Shown piece by piece: positions 8,587 through 16,631 of a DNA stretch of 64,000 nt; position 1 is the first letter of the stretch, and each line of letters begins with the position of its first letter. The notes beneath the pieces were generated by a model, which was given only the letters and a program-made list of their open reading frames with translations, was not told the origin of the DNA and made no database searches. Source of the DNA: Opitutus terrae PB90-1 (lineage in GTDB: Bacteria; Verrucomicrobiota; Verrucomicrobiia; Opitutales; Opitutaceae); the NCBI RefSeq assembly GCF_000019965.1, contig NC_010571.1:4287001-4351000 (forward strand). The letters are read 5' to 3'. The translations under genes and the position numbers were made by a program.

Positions 8587-9612
8587 TCACCATTCGAGGG
8601 CCAGCATGAGGCAGTTGAGTCCGCTGCCGATCCCCAGCAGGCCAACCCGCATGCCCTCGGTCACCGCGCCCGCTTCCGCGGCCAGCGCCAGCGCCGAAGG
8701 CAGCGCCGCCGAGCCGGTGTTACCCAATCGATCGAACGTCGAGTAGTCGCGCGCGAGATCGAGCCCGAGGGTTTCGTACAGCTTGCGCCGGTGCACGCTA
8801 CCGACCTGATGGCACACAAAACGGTCAAAGTCGGTCCCCTGCTCCGTCGTGAAATCCCGCCACGTCTCCTGTGCGAGCGCGACGCCGGCGAGGAGCAGTT
8901 GCTCCGAGTCCGTCTGCATCACGAGCGATTCCGCAGCGTAGTTGTCGCCCTGGCAGAGATCGCTGTGCTGCGTCGCCGCGCGGGCCGTGCCACCCAAAAG
9001 CCGGTGCGGCCGTCCCGTCACCAGGGACTTGTGACACACGATTGCCGCCACCGCCGCCGAGCCGATCGTGAGGTTCGCGAAGAAGGGTTTGATCTGGTTC
9101 CGCGTCAACGGCTGCTCCACCAGCGTGCGCAGCGTTTGTTCGAGCAGCGGCCGGCCGTTCTCGCCTGAGACAATCATCGCGCAGCGGATCTGCCCGCTCT
9201 CGATCAACCCGGCCGCGAGCGTCAACGCGTTGAGGAAACCGAGGCACGCGTTCGACACGTCGAGAATCTGCGCCGTGCCCGGCAGTCCGATCTTGCGGTG
9301 CGCGAACGAAGCCGTTGCCGGTTCGAGCATGTCGCGGCTGACCGCCGCATGAATAAACAACTCCACGTCTGCCGCGCGCAGTTGGGATTTCTGCAGGACC
9401 GCGCGGCCCGCGGCGGCGCTGGCGTCGGATGCCCGCGTGCCCGCCGGCCACATTCGCCGCTCGCGGATGCCCGTCATGAGTTCCAACCGGCCCGCGGATA
9501 GCCGCAACCGGTCGTAGAGCGGCTGCAGTCGCGCCTCGATCTGGGCGGAGGTCCATACCTCCTCCGGGAGCGCGACGGCGATCGACTCGAGACAGACGTT
9601 TTCGAAACGCAT
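8587..9612 (-). CDS. oleA: OleA-like thiolase-fold enzyme (head-to-head acyl condensation)
   Basis: A 341-residue FabH/OleA-type thiolase-fold enzyme. OleA condenses two fatty acyl-CoA chains to a beta-keto acid, the first step of long-chain olefin synthesis. Diagnostic features are LQPLYDRL near 29-36, VSRDMLEP with the OleA-specific Glu97, active-site Cys123 in SNACLGF, His268 in VCHQVG, Asn298 in GNTG, and a C-terminal LLGIGSGLNC loop. All catalytic positions of characterised OleA are present. It lies 29 bases downstream of the FabI-like gene in a CrtI-FabZ-FabI-OleA-OleB order. The start is the ATG at 9612. Assignment to OleA rather than FabH is strong; the acyl substrate is unknown. Confidence 0.87.
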   Translation of the reverse strand: MRFENVCLESIAVALPEEVWTSAQIEARLQPLYDRLRLSAGRLELMTGIRERRMWPAGTRASDASAAAGRAVLQKSQLRAADVELFIHAAVSRDMLEPATASFAHRKIGLPGTAQILDVSNACLGFLNALTLAAGLIESGQIRCAMIVSGENGRPLLEQTLRTLVEQPLTRNQIKPFFANLTIGSAAVAAIVCHKSLVTGRPHRLLGGTARAATQHSDLCQGDNYAAESLVMQTDSEQLLLAGVALAQETWRDFTTEQGTDFDRFVCHQVGSVHRRKLYETLGLDLARDYSTFDRLGNTGSAALPSALALAAEAGAVTEGMRVGLLGIGSGLNCLMLALEW

Positions 9613-9620
9613 CTTTGGCA

Positions 9621-9674
9621 GCGCGGGTGTCTCGCCCGCCTTCAGGGTTCCTGCGGGCGGGACGCCCGCGCTCC
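9621..9674. repeat. REPIN-like element overlapping the 3' end of the FabI-like gene
   Basis: Two hairpins in opposite orientation, GCGGGTGTCTCGCCCGC (9623-9639) and GCGGGCGGGACGCCCGC (9653-9669), match the REP consensus GGGC-NTCYY-GCCC on opposite strands. The second lies inside the FabI-like coding sequence and encodes its last residues. Confidence 0.7.
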
Positions 9675-10484
9675 CGGGTCCGGCCGCATCGCGAGCCGAA
9701 TAATTTCCTGGTCGAAGGTGTTCGAGCCGAGCCCGGCGTCCACCACCAGCGTCGCACCGTTGATCCCGCTGCTGCGTTCGCTGAGCAAAAACAGCGCGGT
9801 GTTGGCGACCTCCTGCGTCGCCAACCCGCGTTTCCGGAAGGTCATCTTTTCCGCGTAGAGATAGCTCTCGAGGTAACCCGGAATGCCGGCCGACGCGCTG
9901 GTTTTCAACGGCCCCGCGCCCACCACGTTGAACCGCACCTCGCTTTCGGCGCTGAACGATTTCGCGAGGAAACGCGCCGCGGATTCGAGCGCCGCCTTGA
10001 TTGGCCCCATGTAGCCGTAATTGTCCGGCGTGACGCGCAGCGACGATATCCCCATCGTCACGACCGAGGCGTTCTTCGCCAGGTGTGGTCGGAATGCGCT
10101 AGCCATCTCCACCAGCGAAAACGCCGAAATCGCCGTCGCCTGCAGGAAGTCAGCGCGCTTGGTCTCGTGAAAAGGCTTCAGGCCCTCGGCGTAGTTCGCG
10201 AACGCGATCGAATGCACGATGCCGTGCAGCGGGGCGTGTCCCGCGGCGGCCACCTCGGCCGCCAGCCGCCCGGCGGCGCCGTCCTGCTCCACGTCGCAGA
10301 CGAAAACCGGCCGATCCTTCAGGAGACCGGCCAGCGAAGCGCGGCGCGCGTCCGAACGCACGCTGTAGATCACCGTGGCGCCTTCGTCTTCGAGCGACTT
10401 GGCGATGGCGCACGCGACGCTTTTCCGGTTCGCCACCCCGAGCACCAGGAACCGCTTGCCGGTGAGTTGAAGAAAGTCGGACAT
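9642..10484 (-). CDS. FabI-like enoyl-ACP reductase homologue (SDR family)
   Basis: A 280-residue classical-FabI-type short-chain dehydrogenase. The cofactor loop GVANRKSVACAIAK (16-29) is typical of enoyl-ACP reductases, and Tyr156-x6-Lys163 occupy the same numbers as in E. coli FabI. The residue equivalent to E. coli Tyr146 is Ile here, and the substrate loop differs, so a specialised enoyl or keto substrate is possible. The ATG at 10484 (MSDFLQLTGK) aligns with FabI N-termini. The C-terminus (PGARASRPQEP) is encoded by a REPIN element and is probably a late extension. It sits between the FabZ-like and OleA-like genes on the same strand. It may be a housekeeping FabI or a pathway enzyme; I favour the latter from context. 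Confidence 0.8.
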   Translation of the reverse strand: MSDFLQLTGKRFLVLGVANRKSVACAIAKSLEDEGATVIYSVRSDARRASLAGLLKDRPVFVCDVEQDGAAGRLAAEVAAAGHAPLHGIVHSIAFANYAEGLKPFHETKRADFLQATAISAFSLVEMASAFRPHLAKNASVVTMGISSLRVTPDNYGYMGPIKAALESAARFLAKSFSAESEVRFNVVGAGPLKTSASAGIPGYLESYLYAEKMTFRKRGLATQEVANTALFLLSERSSGINGATLVVDAGLGSNTFDQEIIRLAMRPDPGARASRPQEP

Positions 10485-10493
10485 CGGGGAGAA

Positions 10494-10521
10494 GTAGCGA
10501 GTAGTGGGTAGCGAGTAGCGA
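10494..10521. repeat. GTAGCGA heptamer tandem repeat
   Basis: Four tandem heptamers (GTAGCGA, GTAGTGG, GTAGCGA, GTAGCGA) sit just upstream of the FabI-like start. An inverted fragment (TCGCTACTAC) occurs at 10591-10600, at the 3' end of the FabZ-like gene. The element fills most of the 112-base gap between the two genes. Confidence 0.65.
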
Positions 10522-10596
10522 GTAGAAATACAGGCAGAAATTGCGGTGCCGCCGGCCAGCGACGGATGCGCACGACTCACTCCTCGATGCTCGCTA

Positions 10597-11034
10597 CTAC
10601 TCCGGTTTCTTCCACGCCACGGCAAATTCCACGGTGAGCACGCGCTTCTCGCCGGATTTCACGCTGCCGCTCATCATGATGAACCCGCTCATCTGCTCCT
10701 TCCGCTTGACCTCGATCGTGACGGTCTCGCCCGGATAGACCGGATTGCGAAAACGCACGCTGTCGATCTTGGCCAGCAATGGCACTCCGTCCGTCGTCTC
10801 GACTCCGGACTGCCTGGCCTGCCGCGCGATGTAGAGCGCGCCCGTCTGGAACACCGCCTCGCACAACAGCACGCCCGGCGTGATCGGCGCGCCCGGGTAG
10901 TGCCCCTTGTAAAAGTCCTCCTCCGCGCGCCAAGTGCGGCGCGCCACGAGCCCGTCAGCGGACTCGCTGACGATCTCATCGACGAAGAGGAACGGCGGAC
11001 GATGCGGGATAAGCTCAGTGACGGGAACGGACAT
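10597..11034 (-). CDS. FabZ-like 3-hydroxyacyl-ACP dehydratase (hotdog fold)
   Basis: A 145-residue single hotdog-domain dehydratase. LIPHRPPFLFVDEI (8-21) and GHYPGAPITPGVLLCEA (44-60) contain the catalytic pair His45 and Glu59 expected of FabZ. It would dehydrate 3-hydroxyacyl-ACP to enoyl-ACP for the FabI-like reductase next door. The ATG at 11034 (MSVPVTELIP) is chosen; the frame extends upstream only as antisense-like sequence of the CrtI-like gene. The gap to that gene is 38 bases, consistent with co-transcription. It could be specialised rather than the housekeeping FabZ, because it sits with oleA and CrtI-like genes. Confidence 0.85.
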   Translation of the reverse strand: MSVPVTELIPHRPPFLFVDEIVSESADGLVARRTWRAEEDFYKGHYPGAPITPGVLLCEAVFQTGALYIARQARQSGVETTDGVPLLAKIDSVRFRNPVYPGETVTIEVKRKEQMSGFIMMSGSVKSGEKRVLTVEFAVAWKKPE

Positions 11035-11072
11035 CGCCTCCGATCCACGCAAGATTTTCACGGCGCGAAAAC

Positions 11073-12512
11073 CTAAATCTTCAAGTTTTTGCGCGGCAAA
11101 ACCCGGTCGATCTTGTTCGCCACGATCACGCCGTAATTGATCGTGCCCAGCCAGCCTGACATGATGATGCCCACCGAACCGGCGTGGTAGAGCCCGGGCA
11201 GATTGTCCGGCAGATCCAGCGAGACCTTGAGCCCCTCGAACTTCGTCCCGAACGACGTGCCGCCCGGATGCGTGGTGTAGCGCTCGATCGTGTGCGGCGT
11301 CGCCGCTTCGGTCCAATCGATCTTCGCGCGCACGTCGGGGATGAACTTTTCAAGCGCCGCGATCGATTCCTCGATGAGCCGCGCCTTTTCGCGTTCGTAC
11401 TCCTCTTCGCTCAGCTTCTGCCAATCCTCGTAGCGGCTGTTCAGCGACACGACCACGGTGTAACGGTCCGAACCCGGGCGGGTCTGCGGATAATAAACCG
11501 AGAACGTCCGGCTCGTGGTGCGGAACGACGTGAGCTCCTCGCTGTTGAAGTGCGGATTGGCCGAGGTGAACACCAGGTCGCCGATGTGCGGAATGCTTTC
11601 GCCCTTGCGGATCCCGAGATACACCTGGCACGAGCTCGAGTTGATCCGGACCGCCCGCGCCGCCGCGACATACTCCGGCGGAAAATTCTCCGCGCCCGCG
11701 AGCCGGAAGATCGTGCCCTTGATGTTCGCATTCGACAGCACCGCCTTGGCGCGCACGACGCGACCGCTTCTCGCCACGATGCCGCACGCGACTTTCCGGC
11801 CGTCGCGCTCCTCGACGAGGATCCTATCCACCAGCACCTTTTTGCGGAGCTCCACGCCGTTGCGCTTCAGCTCCGCGACCATCTTTTCGATCAACAAATC
11901 CGAGCCGCCGCGGAACGTGTAGACGCCCGACCCCATGAAGTTCGAGAACACGATCCCGTAGGTGATCGCCGGATCATCGAGCGTGGACCCGTTCGCGTAG
12001 GCGATCGGTTCCATCAGCAACCGCTTGACGTCGTCGCGGCCGGGGAAAAACCGCTCGAGCATCTCGCCCGTTGTCTCGCGGTTGTCGTCGTAGAAATTCA
12101 TCCCGCGCAGGTGCTCGTAGAACCGCTCGATCTGCGCGCGCTCGAGCTTGAACTGCTCAACCAGCACGCGGGTGTAGTCTTCGCGCGTGAAGGTCGTCCA
12201 CACGTCCATCTGCGGATTCACGAAACGGATATCCTTCAACTGGACGATCGAATCGGCGATCTCCTTGGACCAGTATTTCCGGCACGACTTGATCATGCCG
12301 ACGGGGAAACCGTGCAGGGAGATGTCGAAGATGTGCCCGCCCTTGCGCGTGAACCAGGTGGCCAGTCCGCCGAACTGGTAATGGTGCTCGAGCAGCAGCA
12401 CGCGATGGCCGGCCTTGGCCAGCACGTTCGCGCCGGTCAGCCCGCCCAATCCGCTGCCGATCACGATTACGTCGTACTCGTCGGCGACTCCTTTCAGCCA
12501 GTCGTAAGCCAT
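11073..12512 (-). CDS. CrtI/phytoene-desaturase-like FAD oxidoreductase (copy 1)
   Basis: A 479-residue FAD/NAD(P)-binding amine-oxidase superfamily protein. The Rossmann motif [20 protein letters not shown] lies at about 13-32, followed by [15 protein letters not shown], and the C-terminal FAD-binding stretch reads [14 protein letters not shown]. Family members include phytoene desaturases, carotenoid isomerases, and desaturase-like proteins in lipid clusters such as those proposed for ladderanes. No phytoene synthase or other carotenoid gene is nearby, so an acyl-chain or polyene substrate is more likely than phytoene. It is the first gene of the CrtI-FabZ-FabI-OleA-OleB series, starting at the ATG at 12512. 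It is a distant paralogue of the 16632-18098 gene. Confidence 0.78.
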   Translation of the reverse strand: MAYDWLKGVADEYDVIVIGSGLGGLTGANVLAKAGHRVLLLEHHYQFGGLATWFTRKGGHIFDISLHGFPVGMIKSCRKYWSKEIADSIVQLKDIRFVNPQMDVWTTFTREDYTRVLVEQFKLERAQIERFYEHLRGMNFYDDNRETTGEMLERFFPGRDDVKRLLMEPIAYANGSTLDDPAITYGIVFSNFMGSGVYTFRGGSDLLIEKMVAELKRNGVELRKKVLVDRILVEERDGRKVACGIVARSGRVVRAKAVLSNANIKGTIFRLAGAENFPPEYVAAARAVRINSSSCQVYLGIRKGESIPHIGDLVFTSANPHFNSEELTSFRTTSRTFSVYYPQTRPGSDRYTVVVSLNSRYEDWQKLSEEEYEREKARLIEESIAALEKFIPDVRAKIDWTEAATPHTIERYTTHPGGTSFGTKFEGLKVSLDLPDNLPGLYHAGSVGIIMSGWLGTINYGVIVANKIDRVLPRKNLKI

Positions 12513-12560
12513 GAAGGGCCACGAGTGAAGGACCGCCACGCCCGGGAGCAAGAATGGAAA

Positions 12561-12592
12561 GCGCCCGGCCGCACTTGGGCCGGGCGCATTTC
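12561..12592 (-). terminator. Probable rho-independent terminator after the DUF4242 lipoprotein gene
   Basis: On the minus strand GCGCCCGGCC (12587-12578) pairs with GGCCGGGCGC (12570-12561) across a 7-base loop, followed by TTTCC. The 10-bp GC stem lies between the minus-strand lipoprotein gene and the CrtI-like gene. It would separate the DUF4242 unit from the lipid-type operon downstream. Confidence 0.6.
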
Positions 12593-12673
12593 ATAACATC
12601 ACAGCAAACGCCGGTGGCTCCGCGCGGGCGCAGGGCGCCCGGGGGGCCGCAGGCGGCTTCGGCACCGCCCGGG

Positions 12674-13291
12674 CTACCTGCCGTCGGTCACCGGCACGAT
12701 CGTCGTCGGCAGCAGGCCGTGCGCCTGACGGTGGGTGGCGCGAACGGCCTCCGCGTTGGGCGCTTCGGCCAGGCAAAACACCTTGCCCTCACGCTCGTCG
12801 ACCCAGTAGTCGACGAAGCGCACGCCAAACTGCGCCTGCACGGCGAGATCCTTCTCGTGCGCGCCGGCCACCGCGTCGGCCTTCACCTGGCCCGGGCCGA
12901 AATCGTGTTCGTCGAGAAAGAGCGGATGCTCCGGCGACGGCGTCGGCAGCGCCGCGTGGGTGGCGGAAACGGCATGGATCTGCGCAGGCAGCAGCCCGTG
13001 CGCTTCCCGGTGAGTGGCGATCACGCTCGCGGCGTTCTTCGCCTCGGACAGGCAGTAGACGCGGCCGTGTTCCGCATCGACCCAGTAGTCGACAAAACGC
13101 ACGTCATGCCGCCCCTGCGTCGCGAGATCGGCCTTGTGCGCCTTCGCCACGTCGGCCGCGGTGACCTTGCCCGGACCGAATTCGTGCACGTCGATGAAGG
13201 TGGCGTAGCCGGGCTTGAGCGCCGTGTGATCGCAGCCGGCGCCAAACAACACCAGGGCCGCCAACGGAAGAAGAAGGGAAATGGTTTTCAT
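12674..13291 (-). CDS. Lipoprotein with two DUF4242 (nickel-binding SCO4226-like) domains
   Basis: A 205-residue exported protein. The signal peptide MKTISLLLPLAALVLFGAG is followed by a Cys, a lipobox-like LFGAGC, so it is probably a lipoprotein. Two tandem repeats of about 75 residues follow, each with an FIDVHEFGPG or FLDEHDFGPG opening, a VRFVDYWVD segment, a (V/R)xYCL/FCLAEA strand and a final HxEAHGLLP or HRQAHGLLP. This is the DUF4242 ferredoxin-like fold known from the nickel-binding SCO4226. The paired His and Asp residues could bind metal. A single-domain relative lies just upstream on the same strand (13319-13609). Function is unknown. Confidence 0.7.
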   Translation of the reverse strand: MKTISLLLPLAALVLFGAGCDHTALKPGYATFIDVHEFGPGKVTAADVAKAHKADLATQGRHDVRFVDYWVDAEHGRVYCLSEAKNAASVIATHREAHGLLPAQIHAVSATHAALPTPSPEHPLFLDEHDFGPGQVKADAVAGAHEKDLAVQAQFGVRFVDYWVDEREGKVFCLAEAPNAEAVRATHRQAHGLLPTTIVPVTDGR

Positions 13292-13318
13292 GGAGAATGG
13301 GTGAAAAGGGGAAACGCC

Positions 13319-13609
13319 TCAGGCTTGCGCAGGGTCGGGCCGGATGATGACGGTGTCCGTAATTTCCGTGACGGCATCCGCCGGCATGCCGACGCGGCGC
13401 GCGTGCTCACGCACCGCCTCGGGGCTCGTCGCTTGGTAAACGCAGACGGTGCCGAGGCGGCCGCCTTCGTGCCGCGTCACGTAGGAACGGATCCAGCGGA
13501 CGCGGTCGGACATCTCTTCATTGCCAATGCGCGCGGAGACCGCAGCCGCGGCGTCCAGCTCGGCGGCGGAACCCCAGCCGTTGGCCCGGGTGATGACATA
13601 GGTTTTCAT
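13319..13609 (-). CDS. DUF4242 protein, single domain, cytoplasmic
   Basis: A 96-residue protein with one DUF4242 domain: MKTYVITRANGWGS start, VRWIRSYVTRHEGGRLGTVCVYQA core and a REHARRVGMPADAVTEI end. These match SCO4226-type small nickel-binding proteins more closely than the two-domain lipoprotein beside it. The ATG at 13609 gives the family-typical N-terminus; an ATG at 13639 would add ten residues. No signal peptide is present from this start. It is 27 bases upstream of the lipoprotein gene on the same strand and divergent from the winged-helix TPR regulator, so that regulator may control the pair. Confidence 0.7.
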   Translation of the reverse strand: MKTYVITRANGWGSAAELDAAAAVSARIGNEEMSDRVRWIRSYVTRHEGGRLGTVCVYQATSPEAVREHARRVGMPADAVTEITDTVIIRPDPAQA

Positions 13610-13777
13610 GGGAACAGTGGATTTCTGGGTGGTTTTCATGGAAGGGTTGCGCGACGGATTGCCCGGCAACGCGTTGATCCTAGCGTGTGACGCCGCGGAA
13701 GTCCTTTCCGCCACCTTACCGTTTTCTTATCTGCCTTGCCTCCCCTCTCCCGGCGCGCGCGCCCGCGCTCCCTCTCG

Positions 13778-15532
13778 ATGATCTTTCGTTTCGGCCGATT
13801 CGAGCTCGATGAAGCCCGGCGTGAGCTGCGGCTCGGACCGCGCCGGCTGGAACTGCAGCCGCGCACCTTCGACCTGCTCGTGTATCTTGTGCGGCATCAC
13901 GAGCGGGTCGTGTCCAAGGACGAGTTGCTCCAGGCGCTGTGGCCGGGCGTCATCGTCACCGACTCCTCGGTGATGCGAGCGATGAGCCTGGTGCGGTCGG
14001 CGCTGCGCGCAGGCGGCGCGGCCAACCTGATCGATACGTTCTCGCGCCAGGGCTACCGCTTCACCGGAGAACTGCTGGACGGCGTCCCGGCTCCGCGCCG
14101 GAACCAGCATTTGGCACGGGCCCAGGCGGCCTGCGCGCGCGGCCGGTGGGAGCAGGCGTTGCAGGCTTACCGTCGCGCGCACGACGACCGCGGACTGCCG
14201 GCGGCCGATTTCGAACAGTGGGCGCAGGCCGCGTTGTGCGTGGGCCAGCCCGACGCCGCCGTCGCGCCGCTCGAGCGGGCCGTGGCGGCGTATATCCAGA
14301 ATGCGGATCGGGCGGGTGCGGCCCGGGCCGCGCTGACGCTGGCCAACGTGCACCTTGAGGCGCGCGCGCCCGCCGTGGCCAAGGGCTGGCATCGACGCGC
14401 CGGCGGCTTTCTCCGCGATGAGCCCAGCGAGACGCGGGAGCACGGGCTGCATGCCTGGCTGACCGCGCGGATCGCCCTGTTCGAGGGCGAGCTCGCGGAA
14501 GCGCTCCGCTGCGCCGAACGGGCCGAAGCGCTCGCGCGACGCGTCGGCGATGCCGATGTCGAGGTGCTGGGACTCGTTTACCGCGGATATATCGAGCTGG
14601 CCACCGGTCAGATCCGCGCCGGTTTGGTGTGTCTGGACGAGGCCGGCGCCGCCATCCTGGCGGGCACGGTGGGGCCCTGGGCCTCCGGCATCGTCTTCTG
14701 CTGCATCATCTGGGCAAATCTGGATCGCGGCGACCTCAGCCGCGCGGCGCAGTGGAGCGAACAGTTCACGCGCTGGGTCCAGCGGCACACCGGTTACGGC
14801 GCGCCCGGGCTCTGCCGGCTGCACCACGGCGAAGTGTTGTGCAACCAGGGCCGGCTTGCCGCTGCGGAAGCCGAGATCCGGCGCGCGCGAACGCTGCTCG
14901 CCGCGAGCGCGCGTTACGCCGAGGGCGACGCTTGCCGCGTGCTCGGGGAGATCCGACTGCTGCGCGGCGATCTCGCCGGGGCCGAGGAGGCGTTTCGCCA
15001 AGCGCACGAGCTCGGCTGGCATCCGCTGCCCGGCTGGGCGCTGCTGCAGGCGGAAAAAGGTCAGCTGGCGGCGGCGATCCAATCCCTGCAACGCGGCCTC
15101 CGTTCACCTGGTTGGGCGGAGGGGCAGCGTCGCGGCATCCTGCTGGCGCATCTGGTCCGGCTCGCCGCGCGCGCGGGTAACCGGACGCTGGCGCGGAAAA
15201 CGTTGTACCAGCTCGAACGGTCCACCGAGCTCCGGAGCCCCGTCGGTTCCCAGGCCCTGTTTCGTCGCGCGCGAGCCGCACTGGCCGCCGTCGAGGGGCG
15301 CCGCGCCGCGGCTATCGAGGATCTGCGGGCGGCGCTCGCGCTCTGGCTCGGCGCCGAATCGGCGATCAACGCGGCTCACACCCGGCTGGAACTCGCCGAG
15401 TTGCTCGCCCGCGGCGGCGACCACGATGAAGCCGGGTTGGAACTCGCCGCGGCCCGGAAGGCGTTCAAGCAAATGGATGCGCCGGCGATGGTCGCCCGCT
15501 GCGCCGCGGCGCGCCAAGCGCCGCGCGCGTAA
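13778..15532 (+). CDS. Winged-helix (OmpR/CadC-type) regulator with TPR-like repeats
   Basis: A 584-residue protein. Residues about 1-100 are a Trans_reg_C winged helix: FGRFELDEARRELRLG, then ELQPRTFDLLVYLVRH, VVSKDELLQALWPG and FSRQGYRF, the standard layout. Residues about 105-580 are Ala/Arg-rich helical repeats with TPR or MalT-like spacing. There is no receiver domain and no clear membrane segment, so it resembles CadC/SARP-type one-component regulators that sense through helical repeats. It is divergent from the DUF4242 pair and sits between the two lipid-type gene blocks, making it a candidate regulator of either. The ATG at 13778 is chosen; an upstream start would add a basic tail. 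Confidence 0.8.
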   Translation: MIFRFGRFELDEARRELRLGPRRLELQPRTFDLLVYLVRHHERVVSKDELLQALWPGVIVTDSSVMRAMSLVRSALRAGGAANLIDTFSRQGYRFTGELLDGVPAPRRNQHLARAQAACARGRWEQALQAYRRAHDDRGLPAADFEQWAQAALCVGQPDAAVAPLERAVAAYIQNADRAGAARAALTLANVHLEARAPAVAKGWHRRAGGFLRDEPSETREHGLHAWLTARIALFEGELAEALRCAERAEALARRVGDADVEVLGLVYRGYIELATGQIRAGLVCLDEAGAAILAGTVGPWASGIVFCCIIWANLDRGDLSRAAQWSEQFTRWVQRHTGYGAPGLCRLHHGEVLCNQGRLAAAEAEIRRARTLLAASARYAEGDACRVLGEIRLLRGDLAGAEEAFRQAHELGWHPLPGWALLQAEKGQLAAAIQSLQRGLRSPGWAEGQRRGILLAHLVRLAARAGNRTLARKTLYQLERSTELRSPVGSQALFRRARAALAAVEGRRAAAIEDLRAALALWLGAESAINAAHTRLELAELLARGGDHDEAGLELAAARKAFKQMDAPAMVARCAAARQAPRA

Positions 15533-15539
15533 ACCTCTT

Positions 15540-15618
15540 CGGCAAGCTGAGCTTTCGGAGAGGCTCCAGACTCTCAGCTCGGGAGTTTCAGTGCCAGACG
15601 CTCAGCTGGGCTCTCAGC
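15540..15618. repeat. Degenerate CTCAGC-rich repeat between convergent genes
   Basis: The short gap between convergent genes is filled with variants of CTCAGC and AGCTGAG (for example ACTCTCAGCTCGGG and CGCTCAGCTGGGCTCTCAGC). A similar CTCAGC-rich stretch lies at 60077-60093 before the ABC permease. It is probably a low-complexity intergenic repeat. Confidence 0.4.
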
Positions 15619-15621
15619 CCG

Positions 15622-16485
15622 TCACAGCTTCAGCCCACGCAGATAAGTCAGGCTCTGCGGAATGCACTCCAGCGGCGTCGGGGTCTCGTCCTCGAGAAAA
15701 TAGTGCTGCACCCCCGCCTGCTGCGCCGCGCCGAGCACTTGCTTCCAATCGATCTGCCCGGAACCCACCGCGACGTTGTCCGTGTCGGGCGCACCGCCGG
15801 TGGAAAAGCCCGTCGGCGCACCTTTGCGCATGTCTTTCACGTGAATCAGCTCCCAGCGGGAGCCGTACTTCTTGAACAGCGCCACGGGATCCTGACCGGC
15901 GTGCACCGCCCAGAACACGTCCATCTCCAAGCACAGGTTCTCGGGCTTCGTGAGTCGCGCGACCAGATCGAACCGCGTCTCGCCGTTGCCCGCGTTCGAC
16001 GGCACGAATTCGAAACCGTGCGGGTGCCAGCCGAGCTTCAGCCCGGCTTCGCGAATCGCCTGGCCCCACTGGTTGAAGTTGGCTGCGACCTCCTGCGCGA
16101 GTTCCTCGGTGAAGCCCTTCTCCTTGTCGTGCGGAATCCAGGGCACGACGATGTACGTTGCGCCGAGCGCCTTCGCCGTGGCGATTTCGCCCGCGAGATT
16201 TTTCTGCAGTGCCTCGTAGCCCGCATGCGTGGCGATCGCCTGCAAGCCGCGCGCCTTCAGCTCGGCCGCATACTGCTCCAGCGTCAGCTCGCCGAGTCCG
16301 GCGGTCTCGACTTCCTTCAAGCCGTATTGCTTCACGAGATCCATCGCCTTGGGCGTGCTTTCCTTGGCGGTGGCCCGCAGGCTCCACATTTGGATCCCGA
16401 GGTGTTGGTGAAAATCAGGTCCGGGCGCAGCGAACGAGGTCATGGCGACAGCAGCAAAGCTGAGACAGAGCAGTTTCGTTTTCAT
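15622..16485 (-). CDS. Secreted sugar phosphate isomerase/epimerase-like TIM-barrel protein
   Basis: A 287-residue protein of the xylose-isomerase-like AP-endonuclease-2 superfamily. A signal peptide (MKTKLLCLSFAAVAMTSFAAPG) suggests export. The barrel is marked by HLGIQMWSLR, VETAGLG, TYIVVPWIP, LGWHPHGFEF, CLEMDVFWAVHAG and ELIHVKDM, whose Glu, Asp and His residues fit the metal site of the family. Such secreted isomerase-like proteins are common in Verrucomicrobiota and Planctomycetota, where they are linked to sugar or inositol-derivative metabolism. It follows the CrtI-like gene (copy 2) on the same strand with a REPIN between them, so co-transcription is uncertain. Substrate unknown. 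Confidence 0.78.
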   Translation of the reverse strand: MKTKLLCLSFAAVAMTSFAAPGPDFHQHLGIQMWSLRATAKESTPKAMDLVKQYGLKEVETAGLGELTLEQYAAELKARGLQAIATHAGYEALQKNLAGEIATAKALGATYIVVPWIPHDKEKGFTEELAQEVAANFNQWGQAIREAGLKLGWHPHGFEFVPSNAGNGETRFDLVARLTKPENLCLEMDVFWAVHAGQDPVALFKKYGSRWELIHVKDMRKGAPTGFSTGGAPDTDNVAVGSGQIDWKQVLGAAQQAGVQHYFLEDETPTPLECIPQSLTYLRGLKL

Positions 16486-16577
16486 GGGGTGTTGCGTCTG
16501 ACGTTTGAACTTGCGCGAAGTTTTGCAAGACCGCCGCCGTGCGGCCGCGCCGGCCTGGGCGTAGCTCATTCGTCCTG

Positions 16578-16625
16578 ACATGGGCGGGACGCCCATGCCA
16601 CGTGGCACGGCCGTCTCGCCCGTGG
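16578..16625. repeat. REPIN-like doublet
   Basis: CATGGGC-GGGAC-GCCCATG (16579-16597) and an imperfect partner, CACGG-CCGTCTCG-CCCGTG (16606-16624), face each other just after the stop of the second CrtI-like gene. Arms differ between the two hairpins but are largely self-complementary within each. Confidence 0.65.
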
Positions 16626-16631
16626 TTCGCC

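Noticed and set aside
10494-10600. CRISPR-like array suggested by repeated GTAGCGA units
   Set aside because: Units are only 7 bases and directly tandem, without spacers or cas genes.
11073-12512. Carotenoid biosynthesis assignment (phytoene desaturase) for the CrtI-like proteins
   Set aside because: No phytoene synthase, cyclase or prenyl transferase is nearby, and both genes sit among fatty-acid-type genes.
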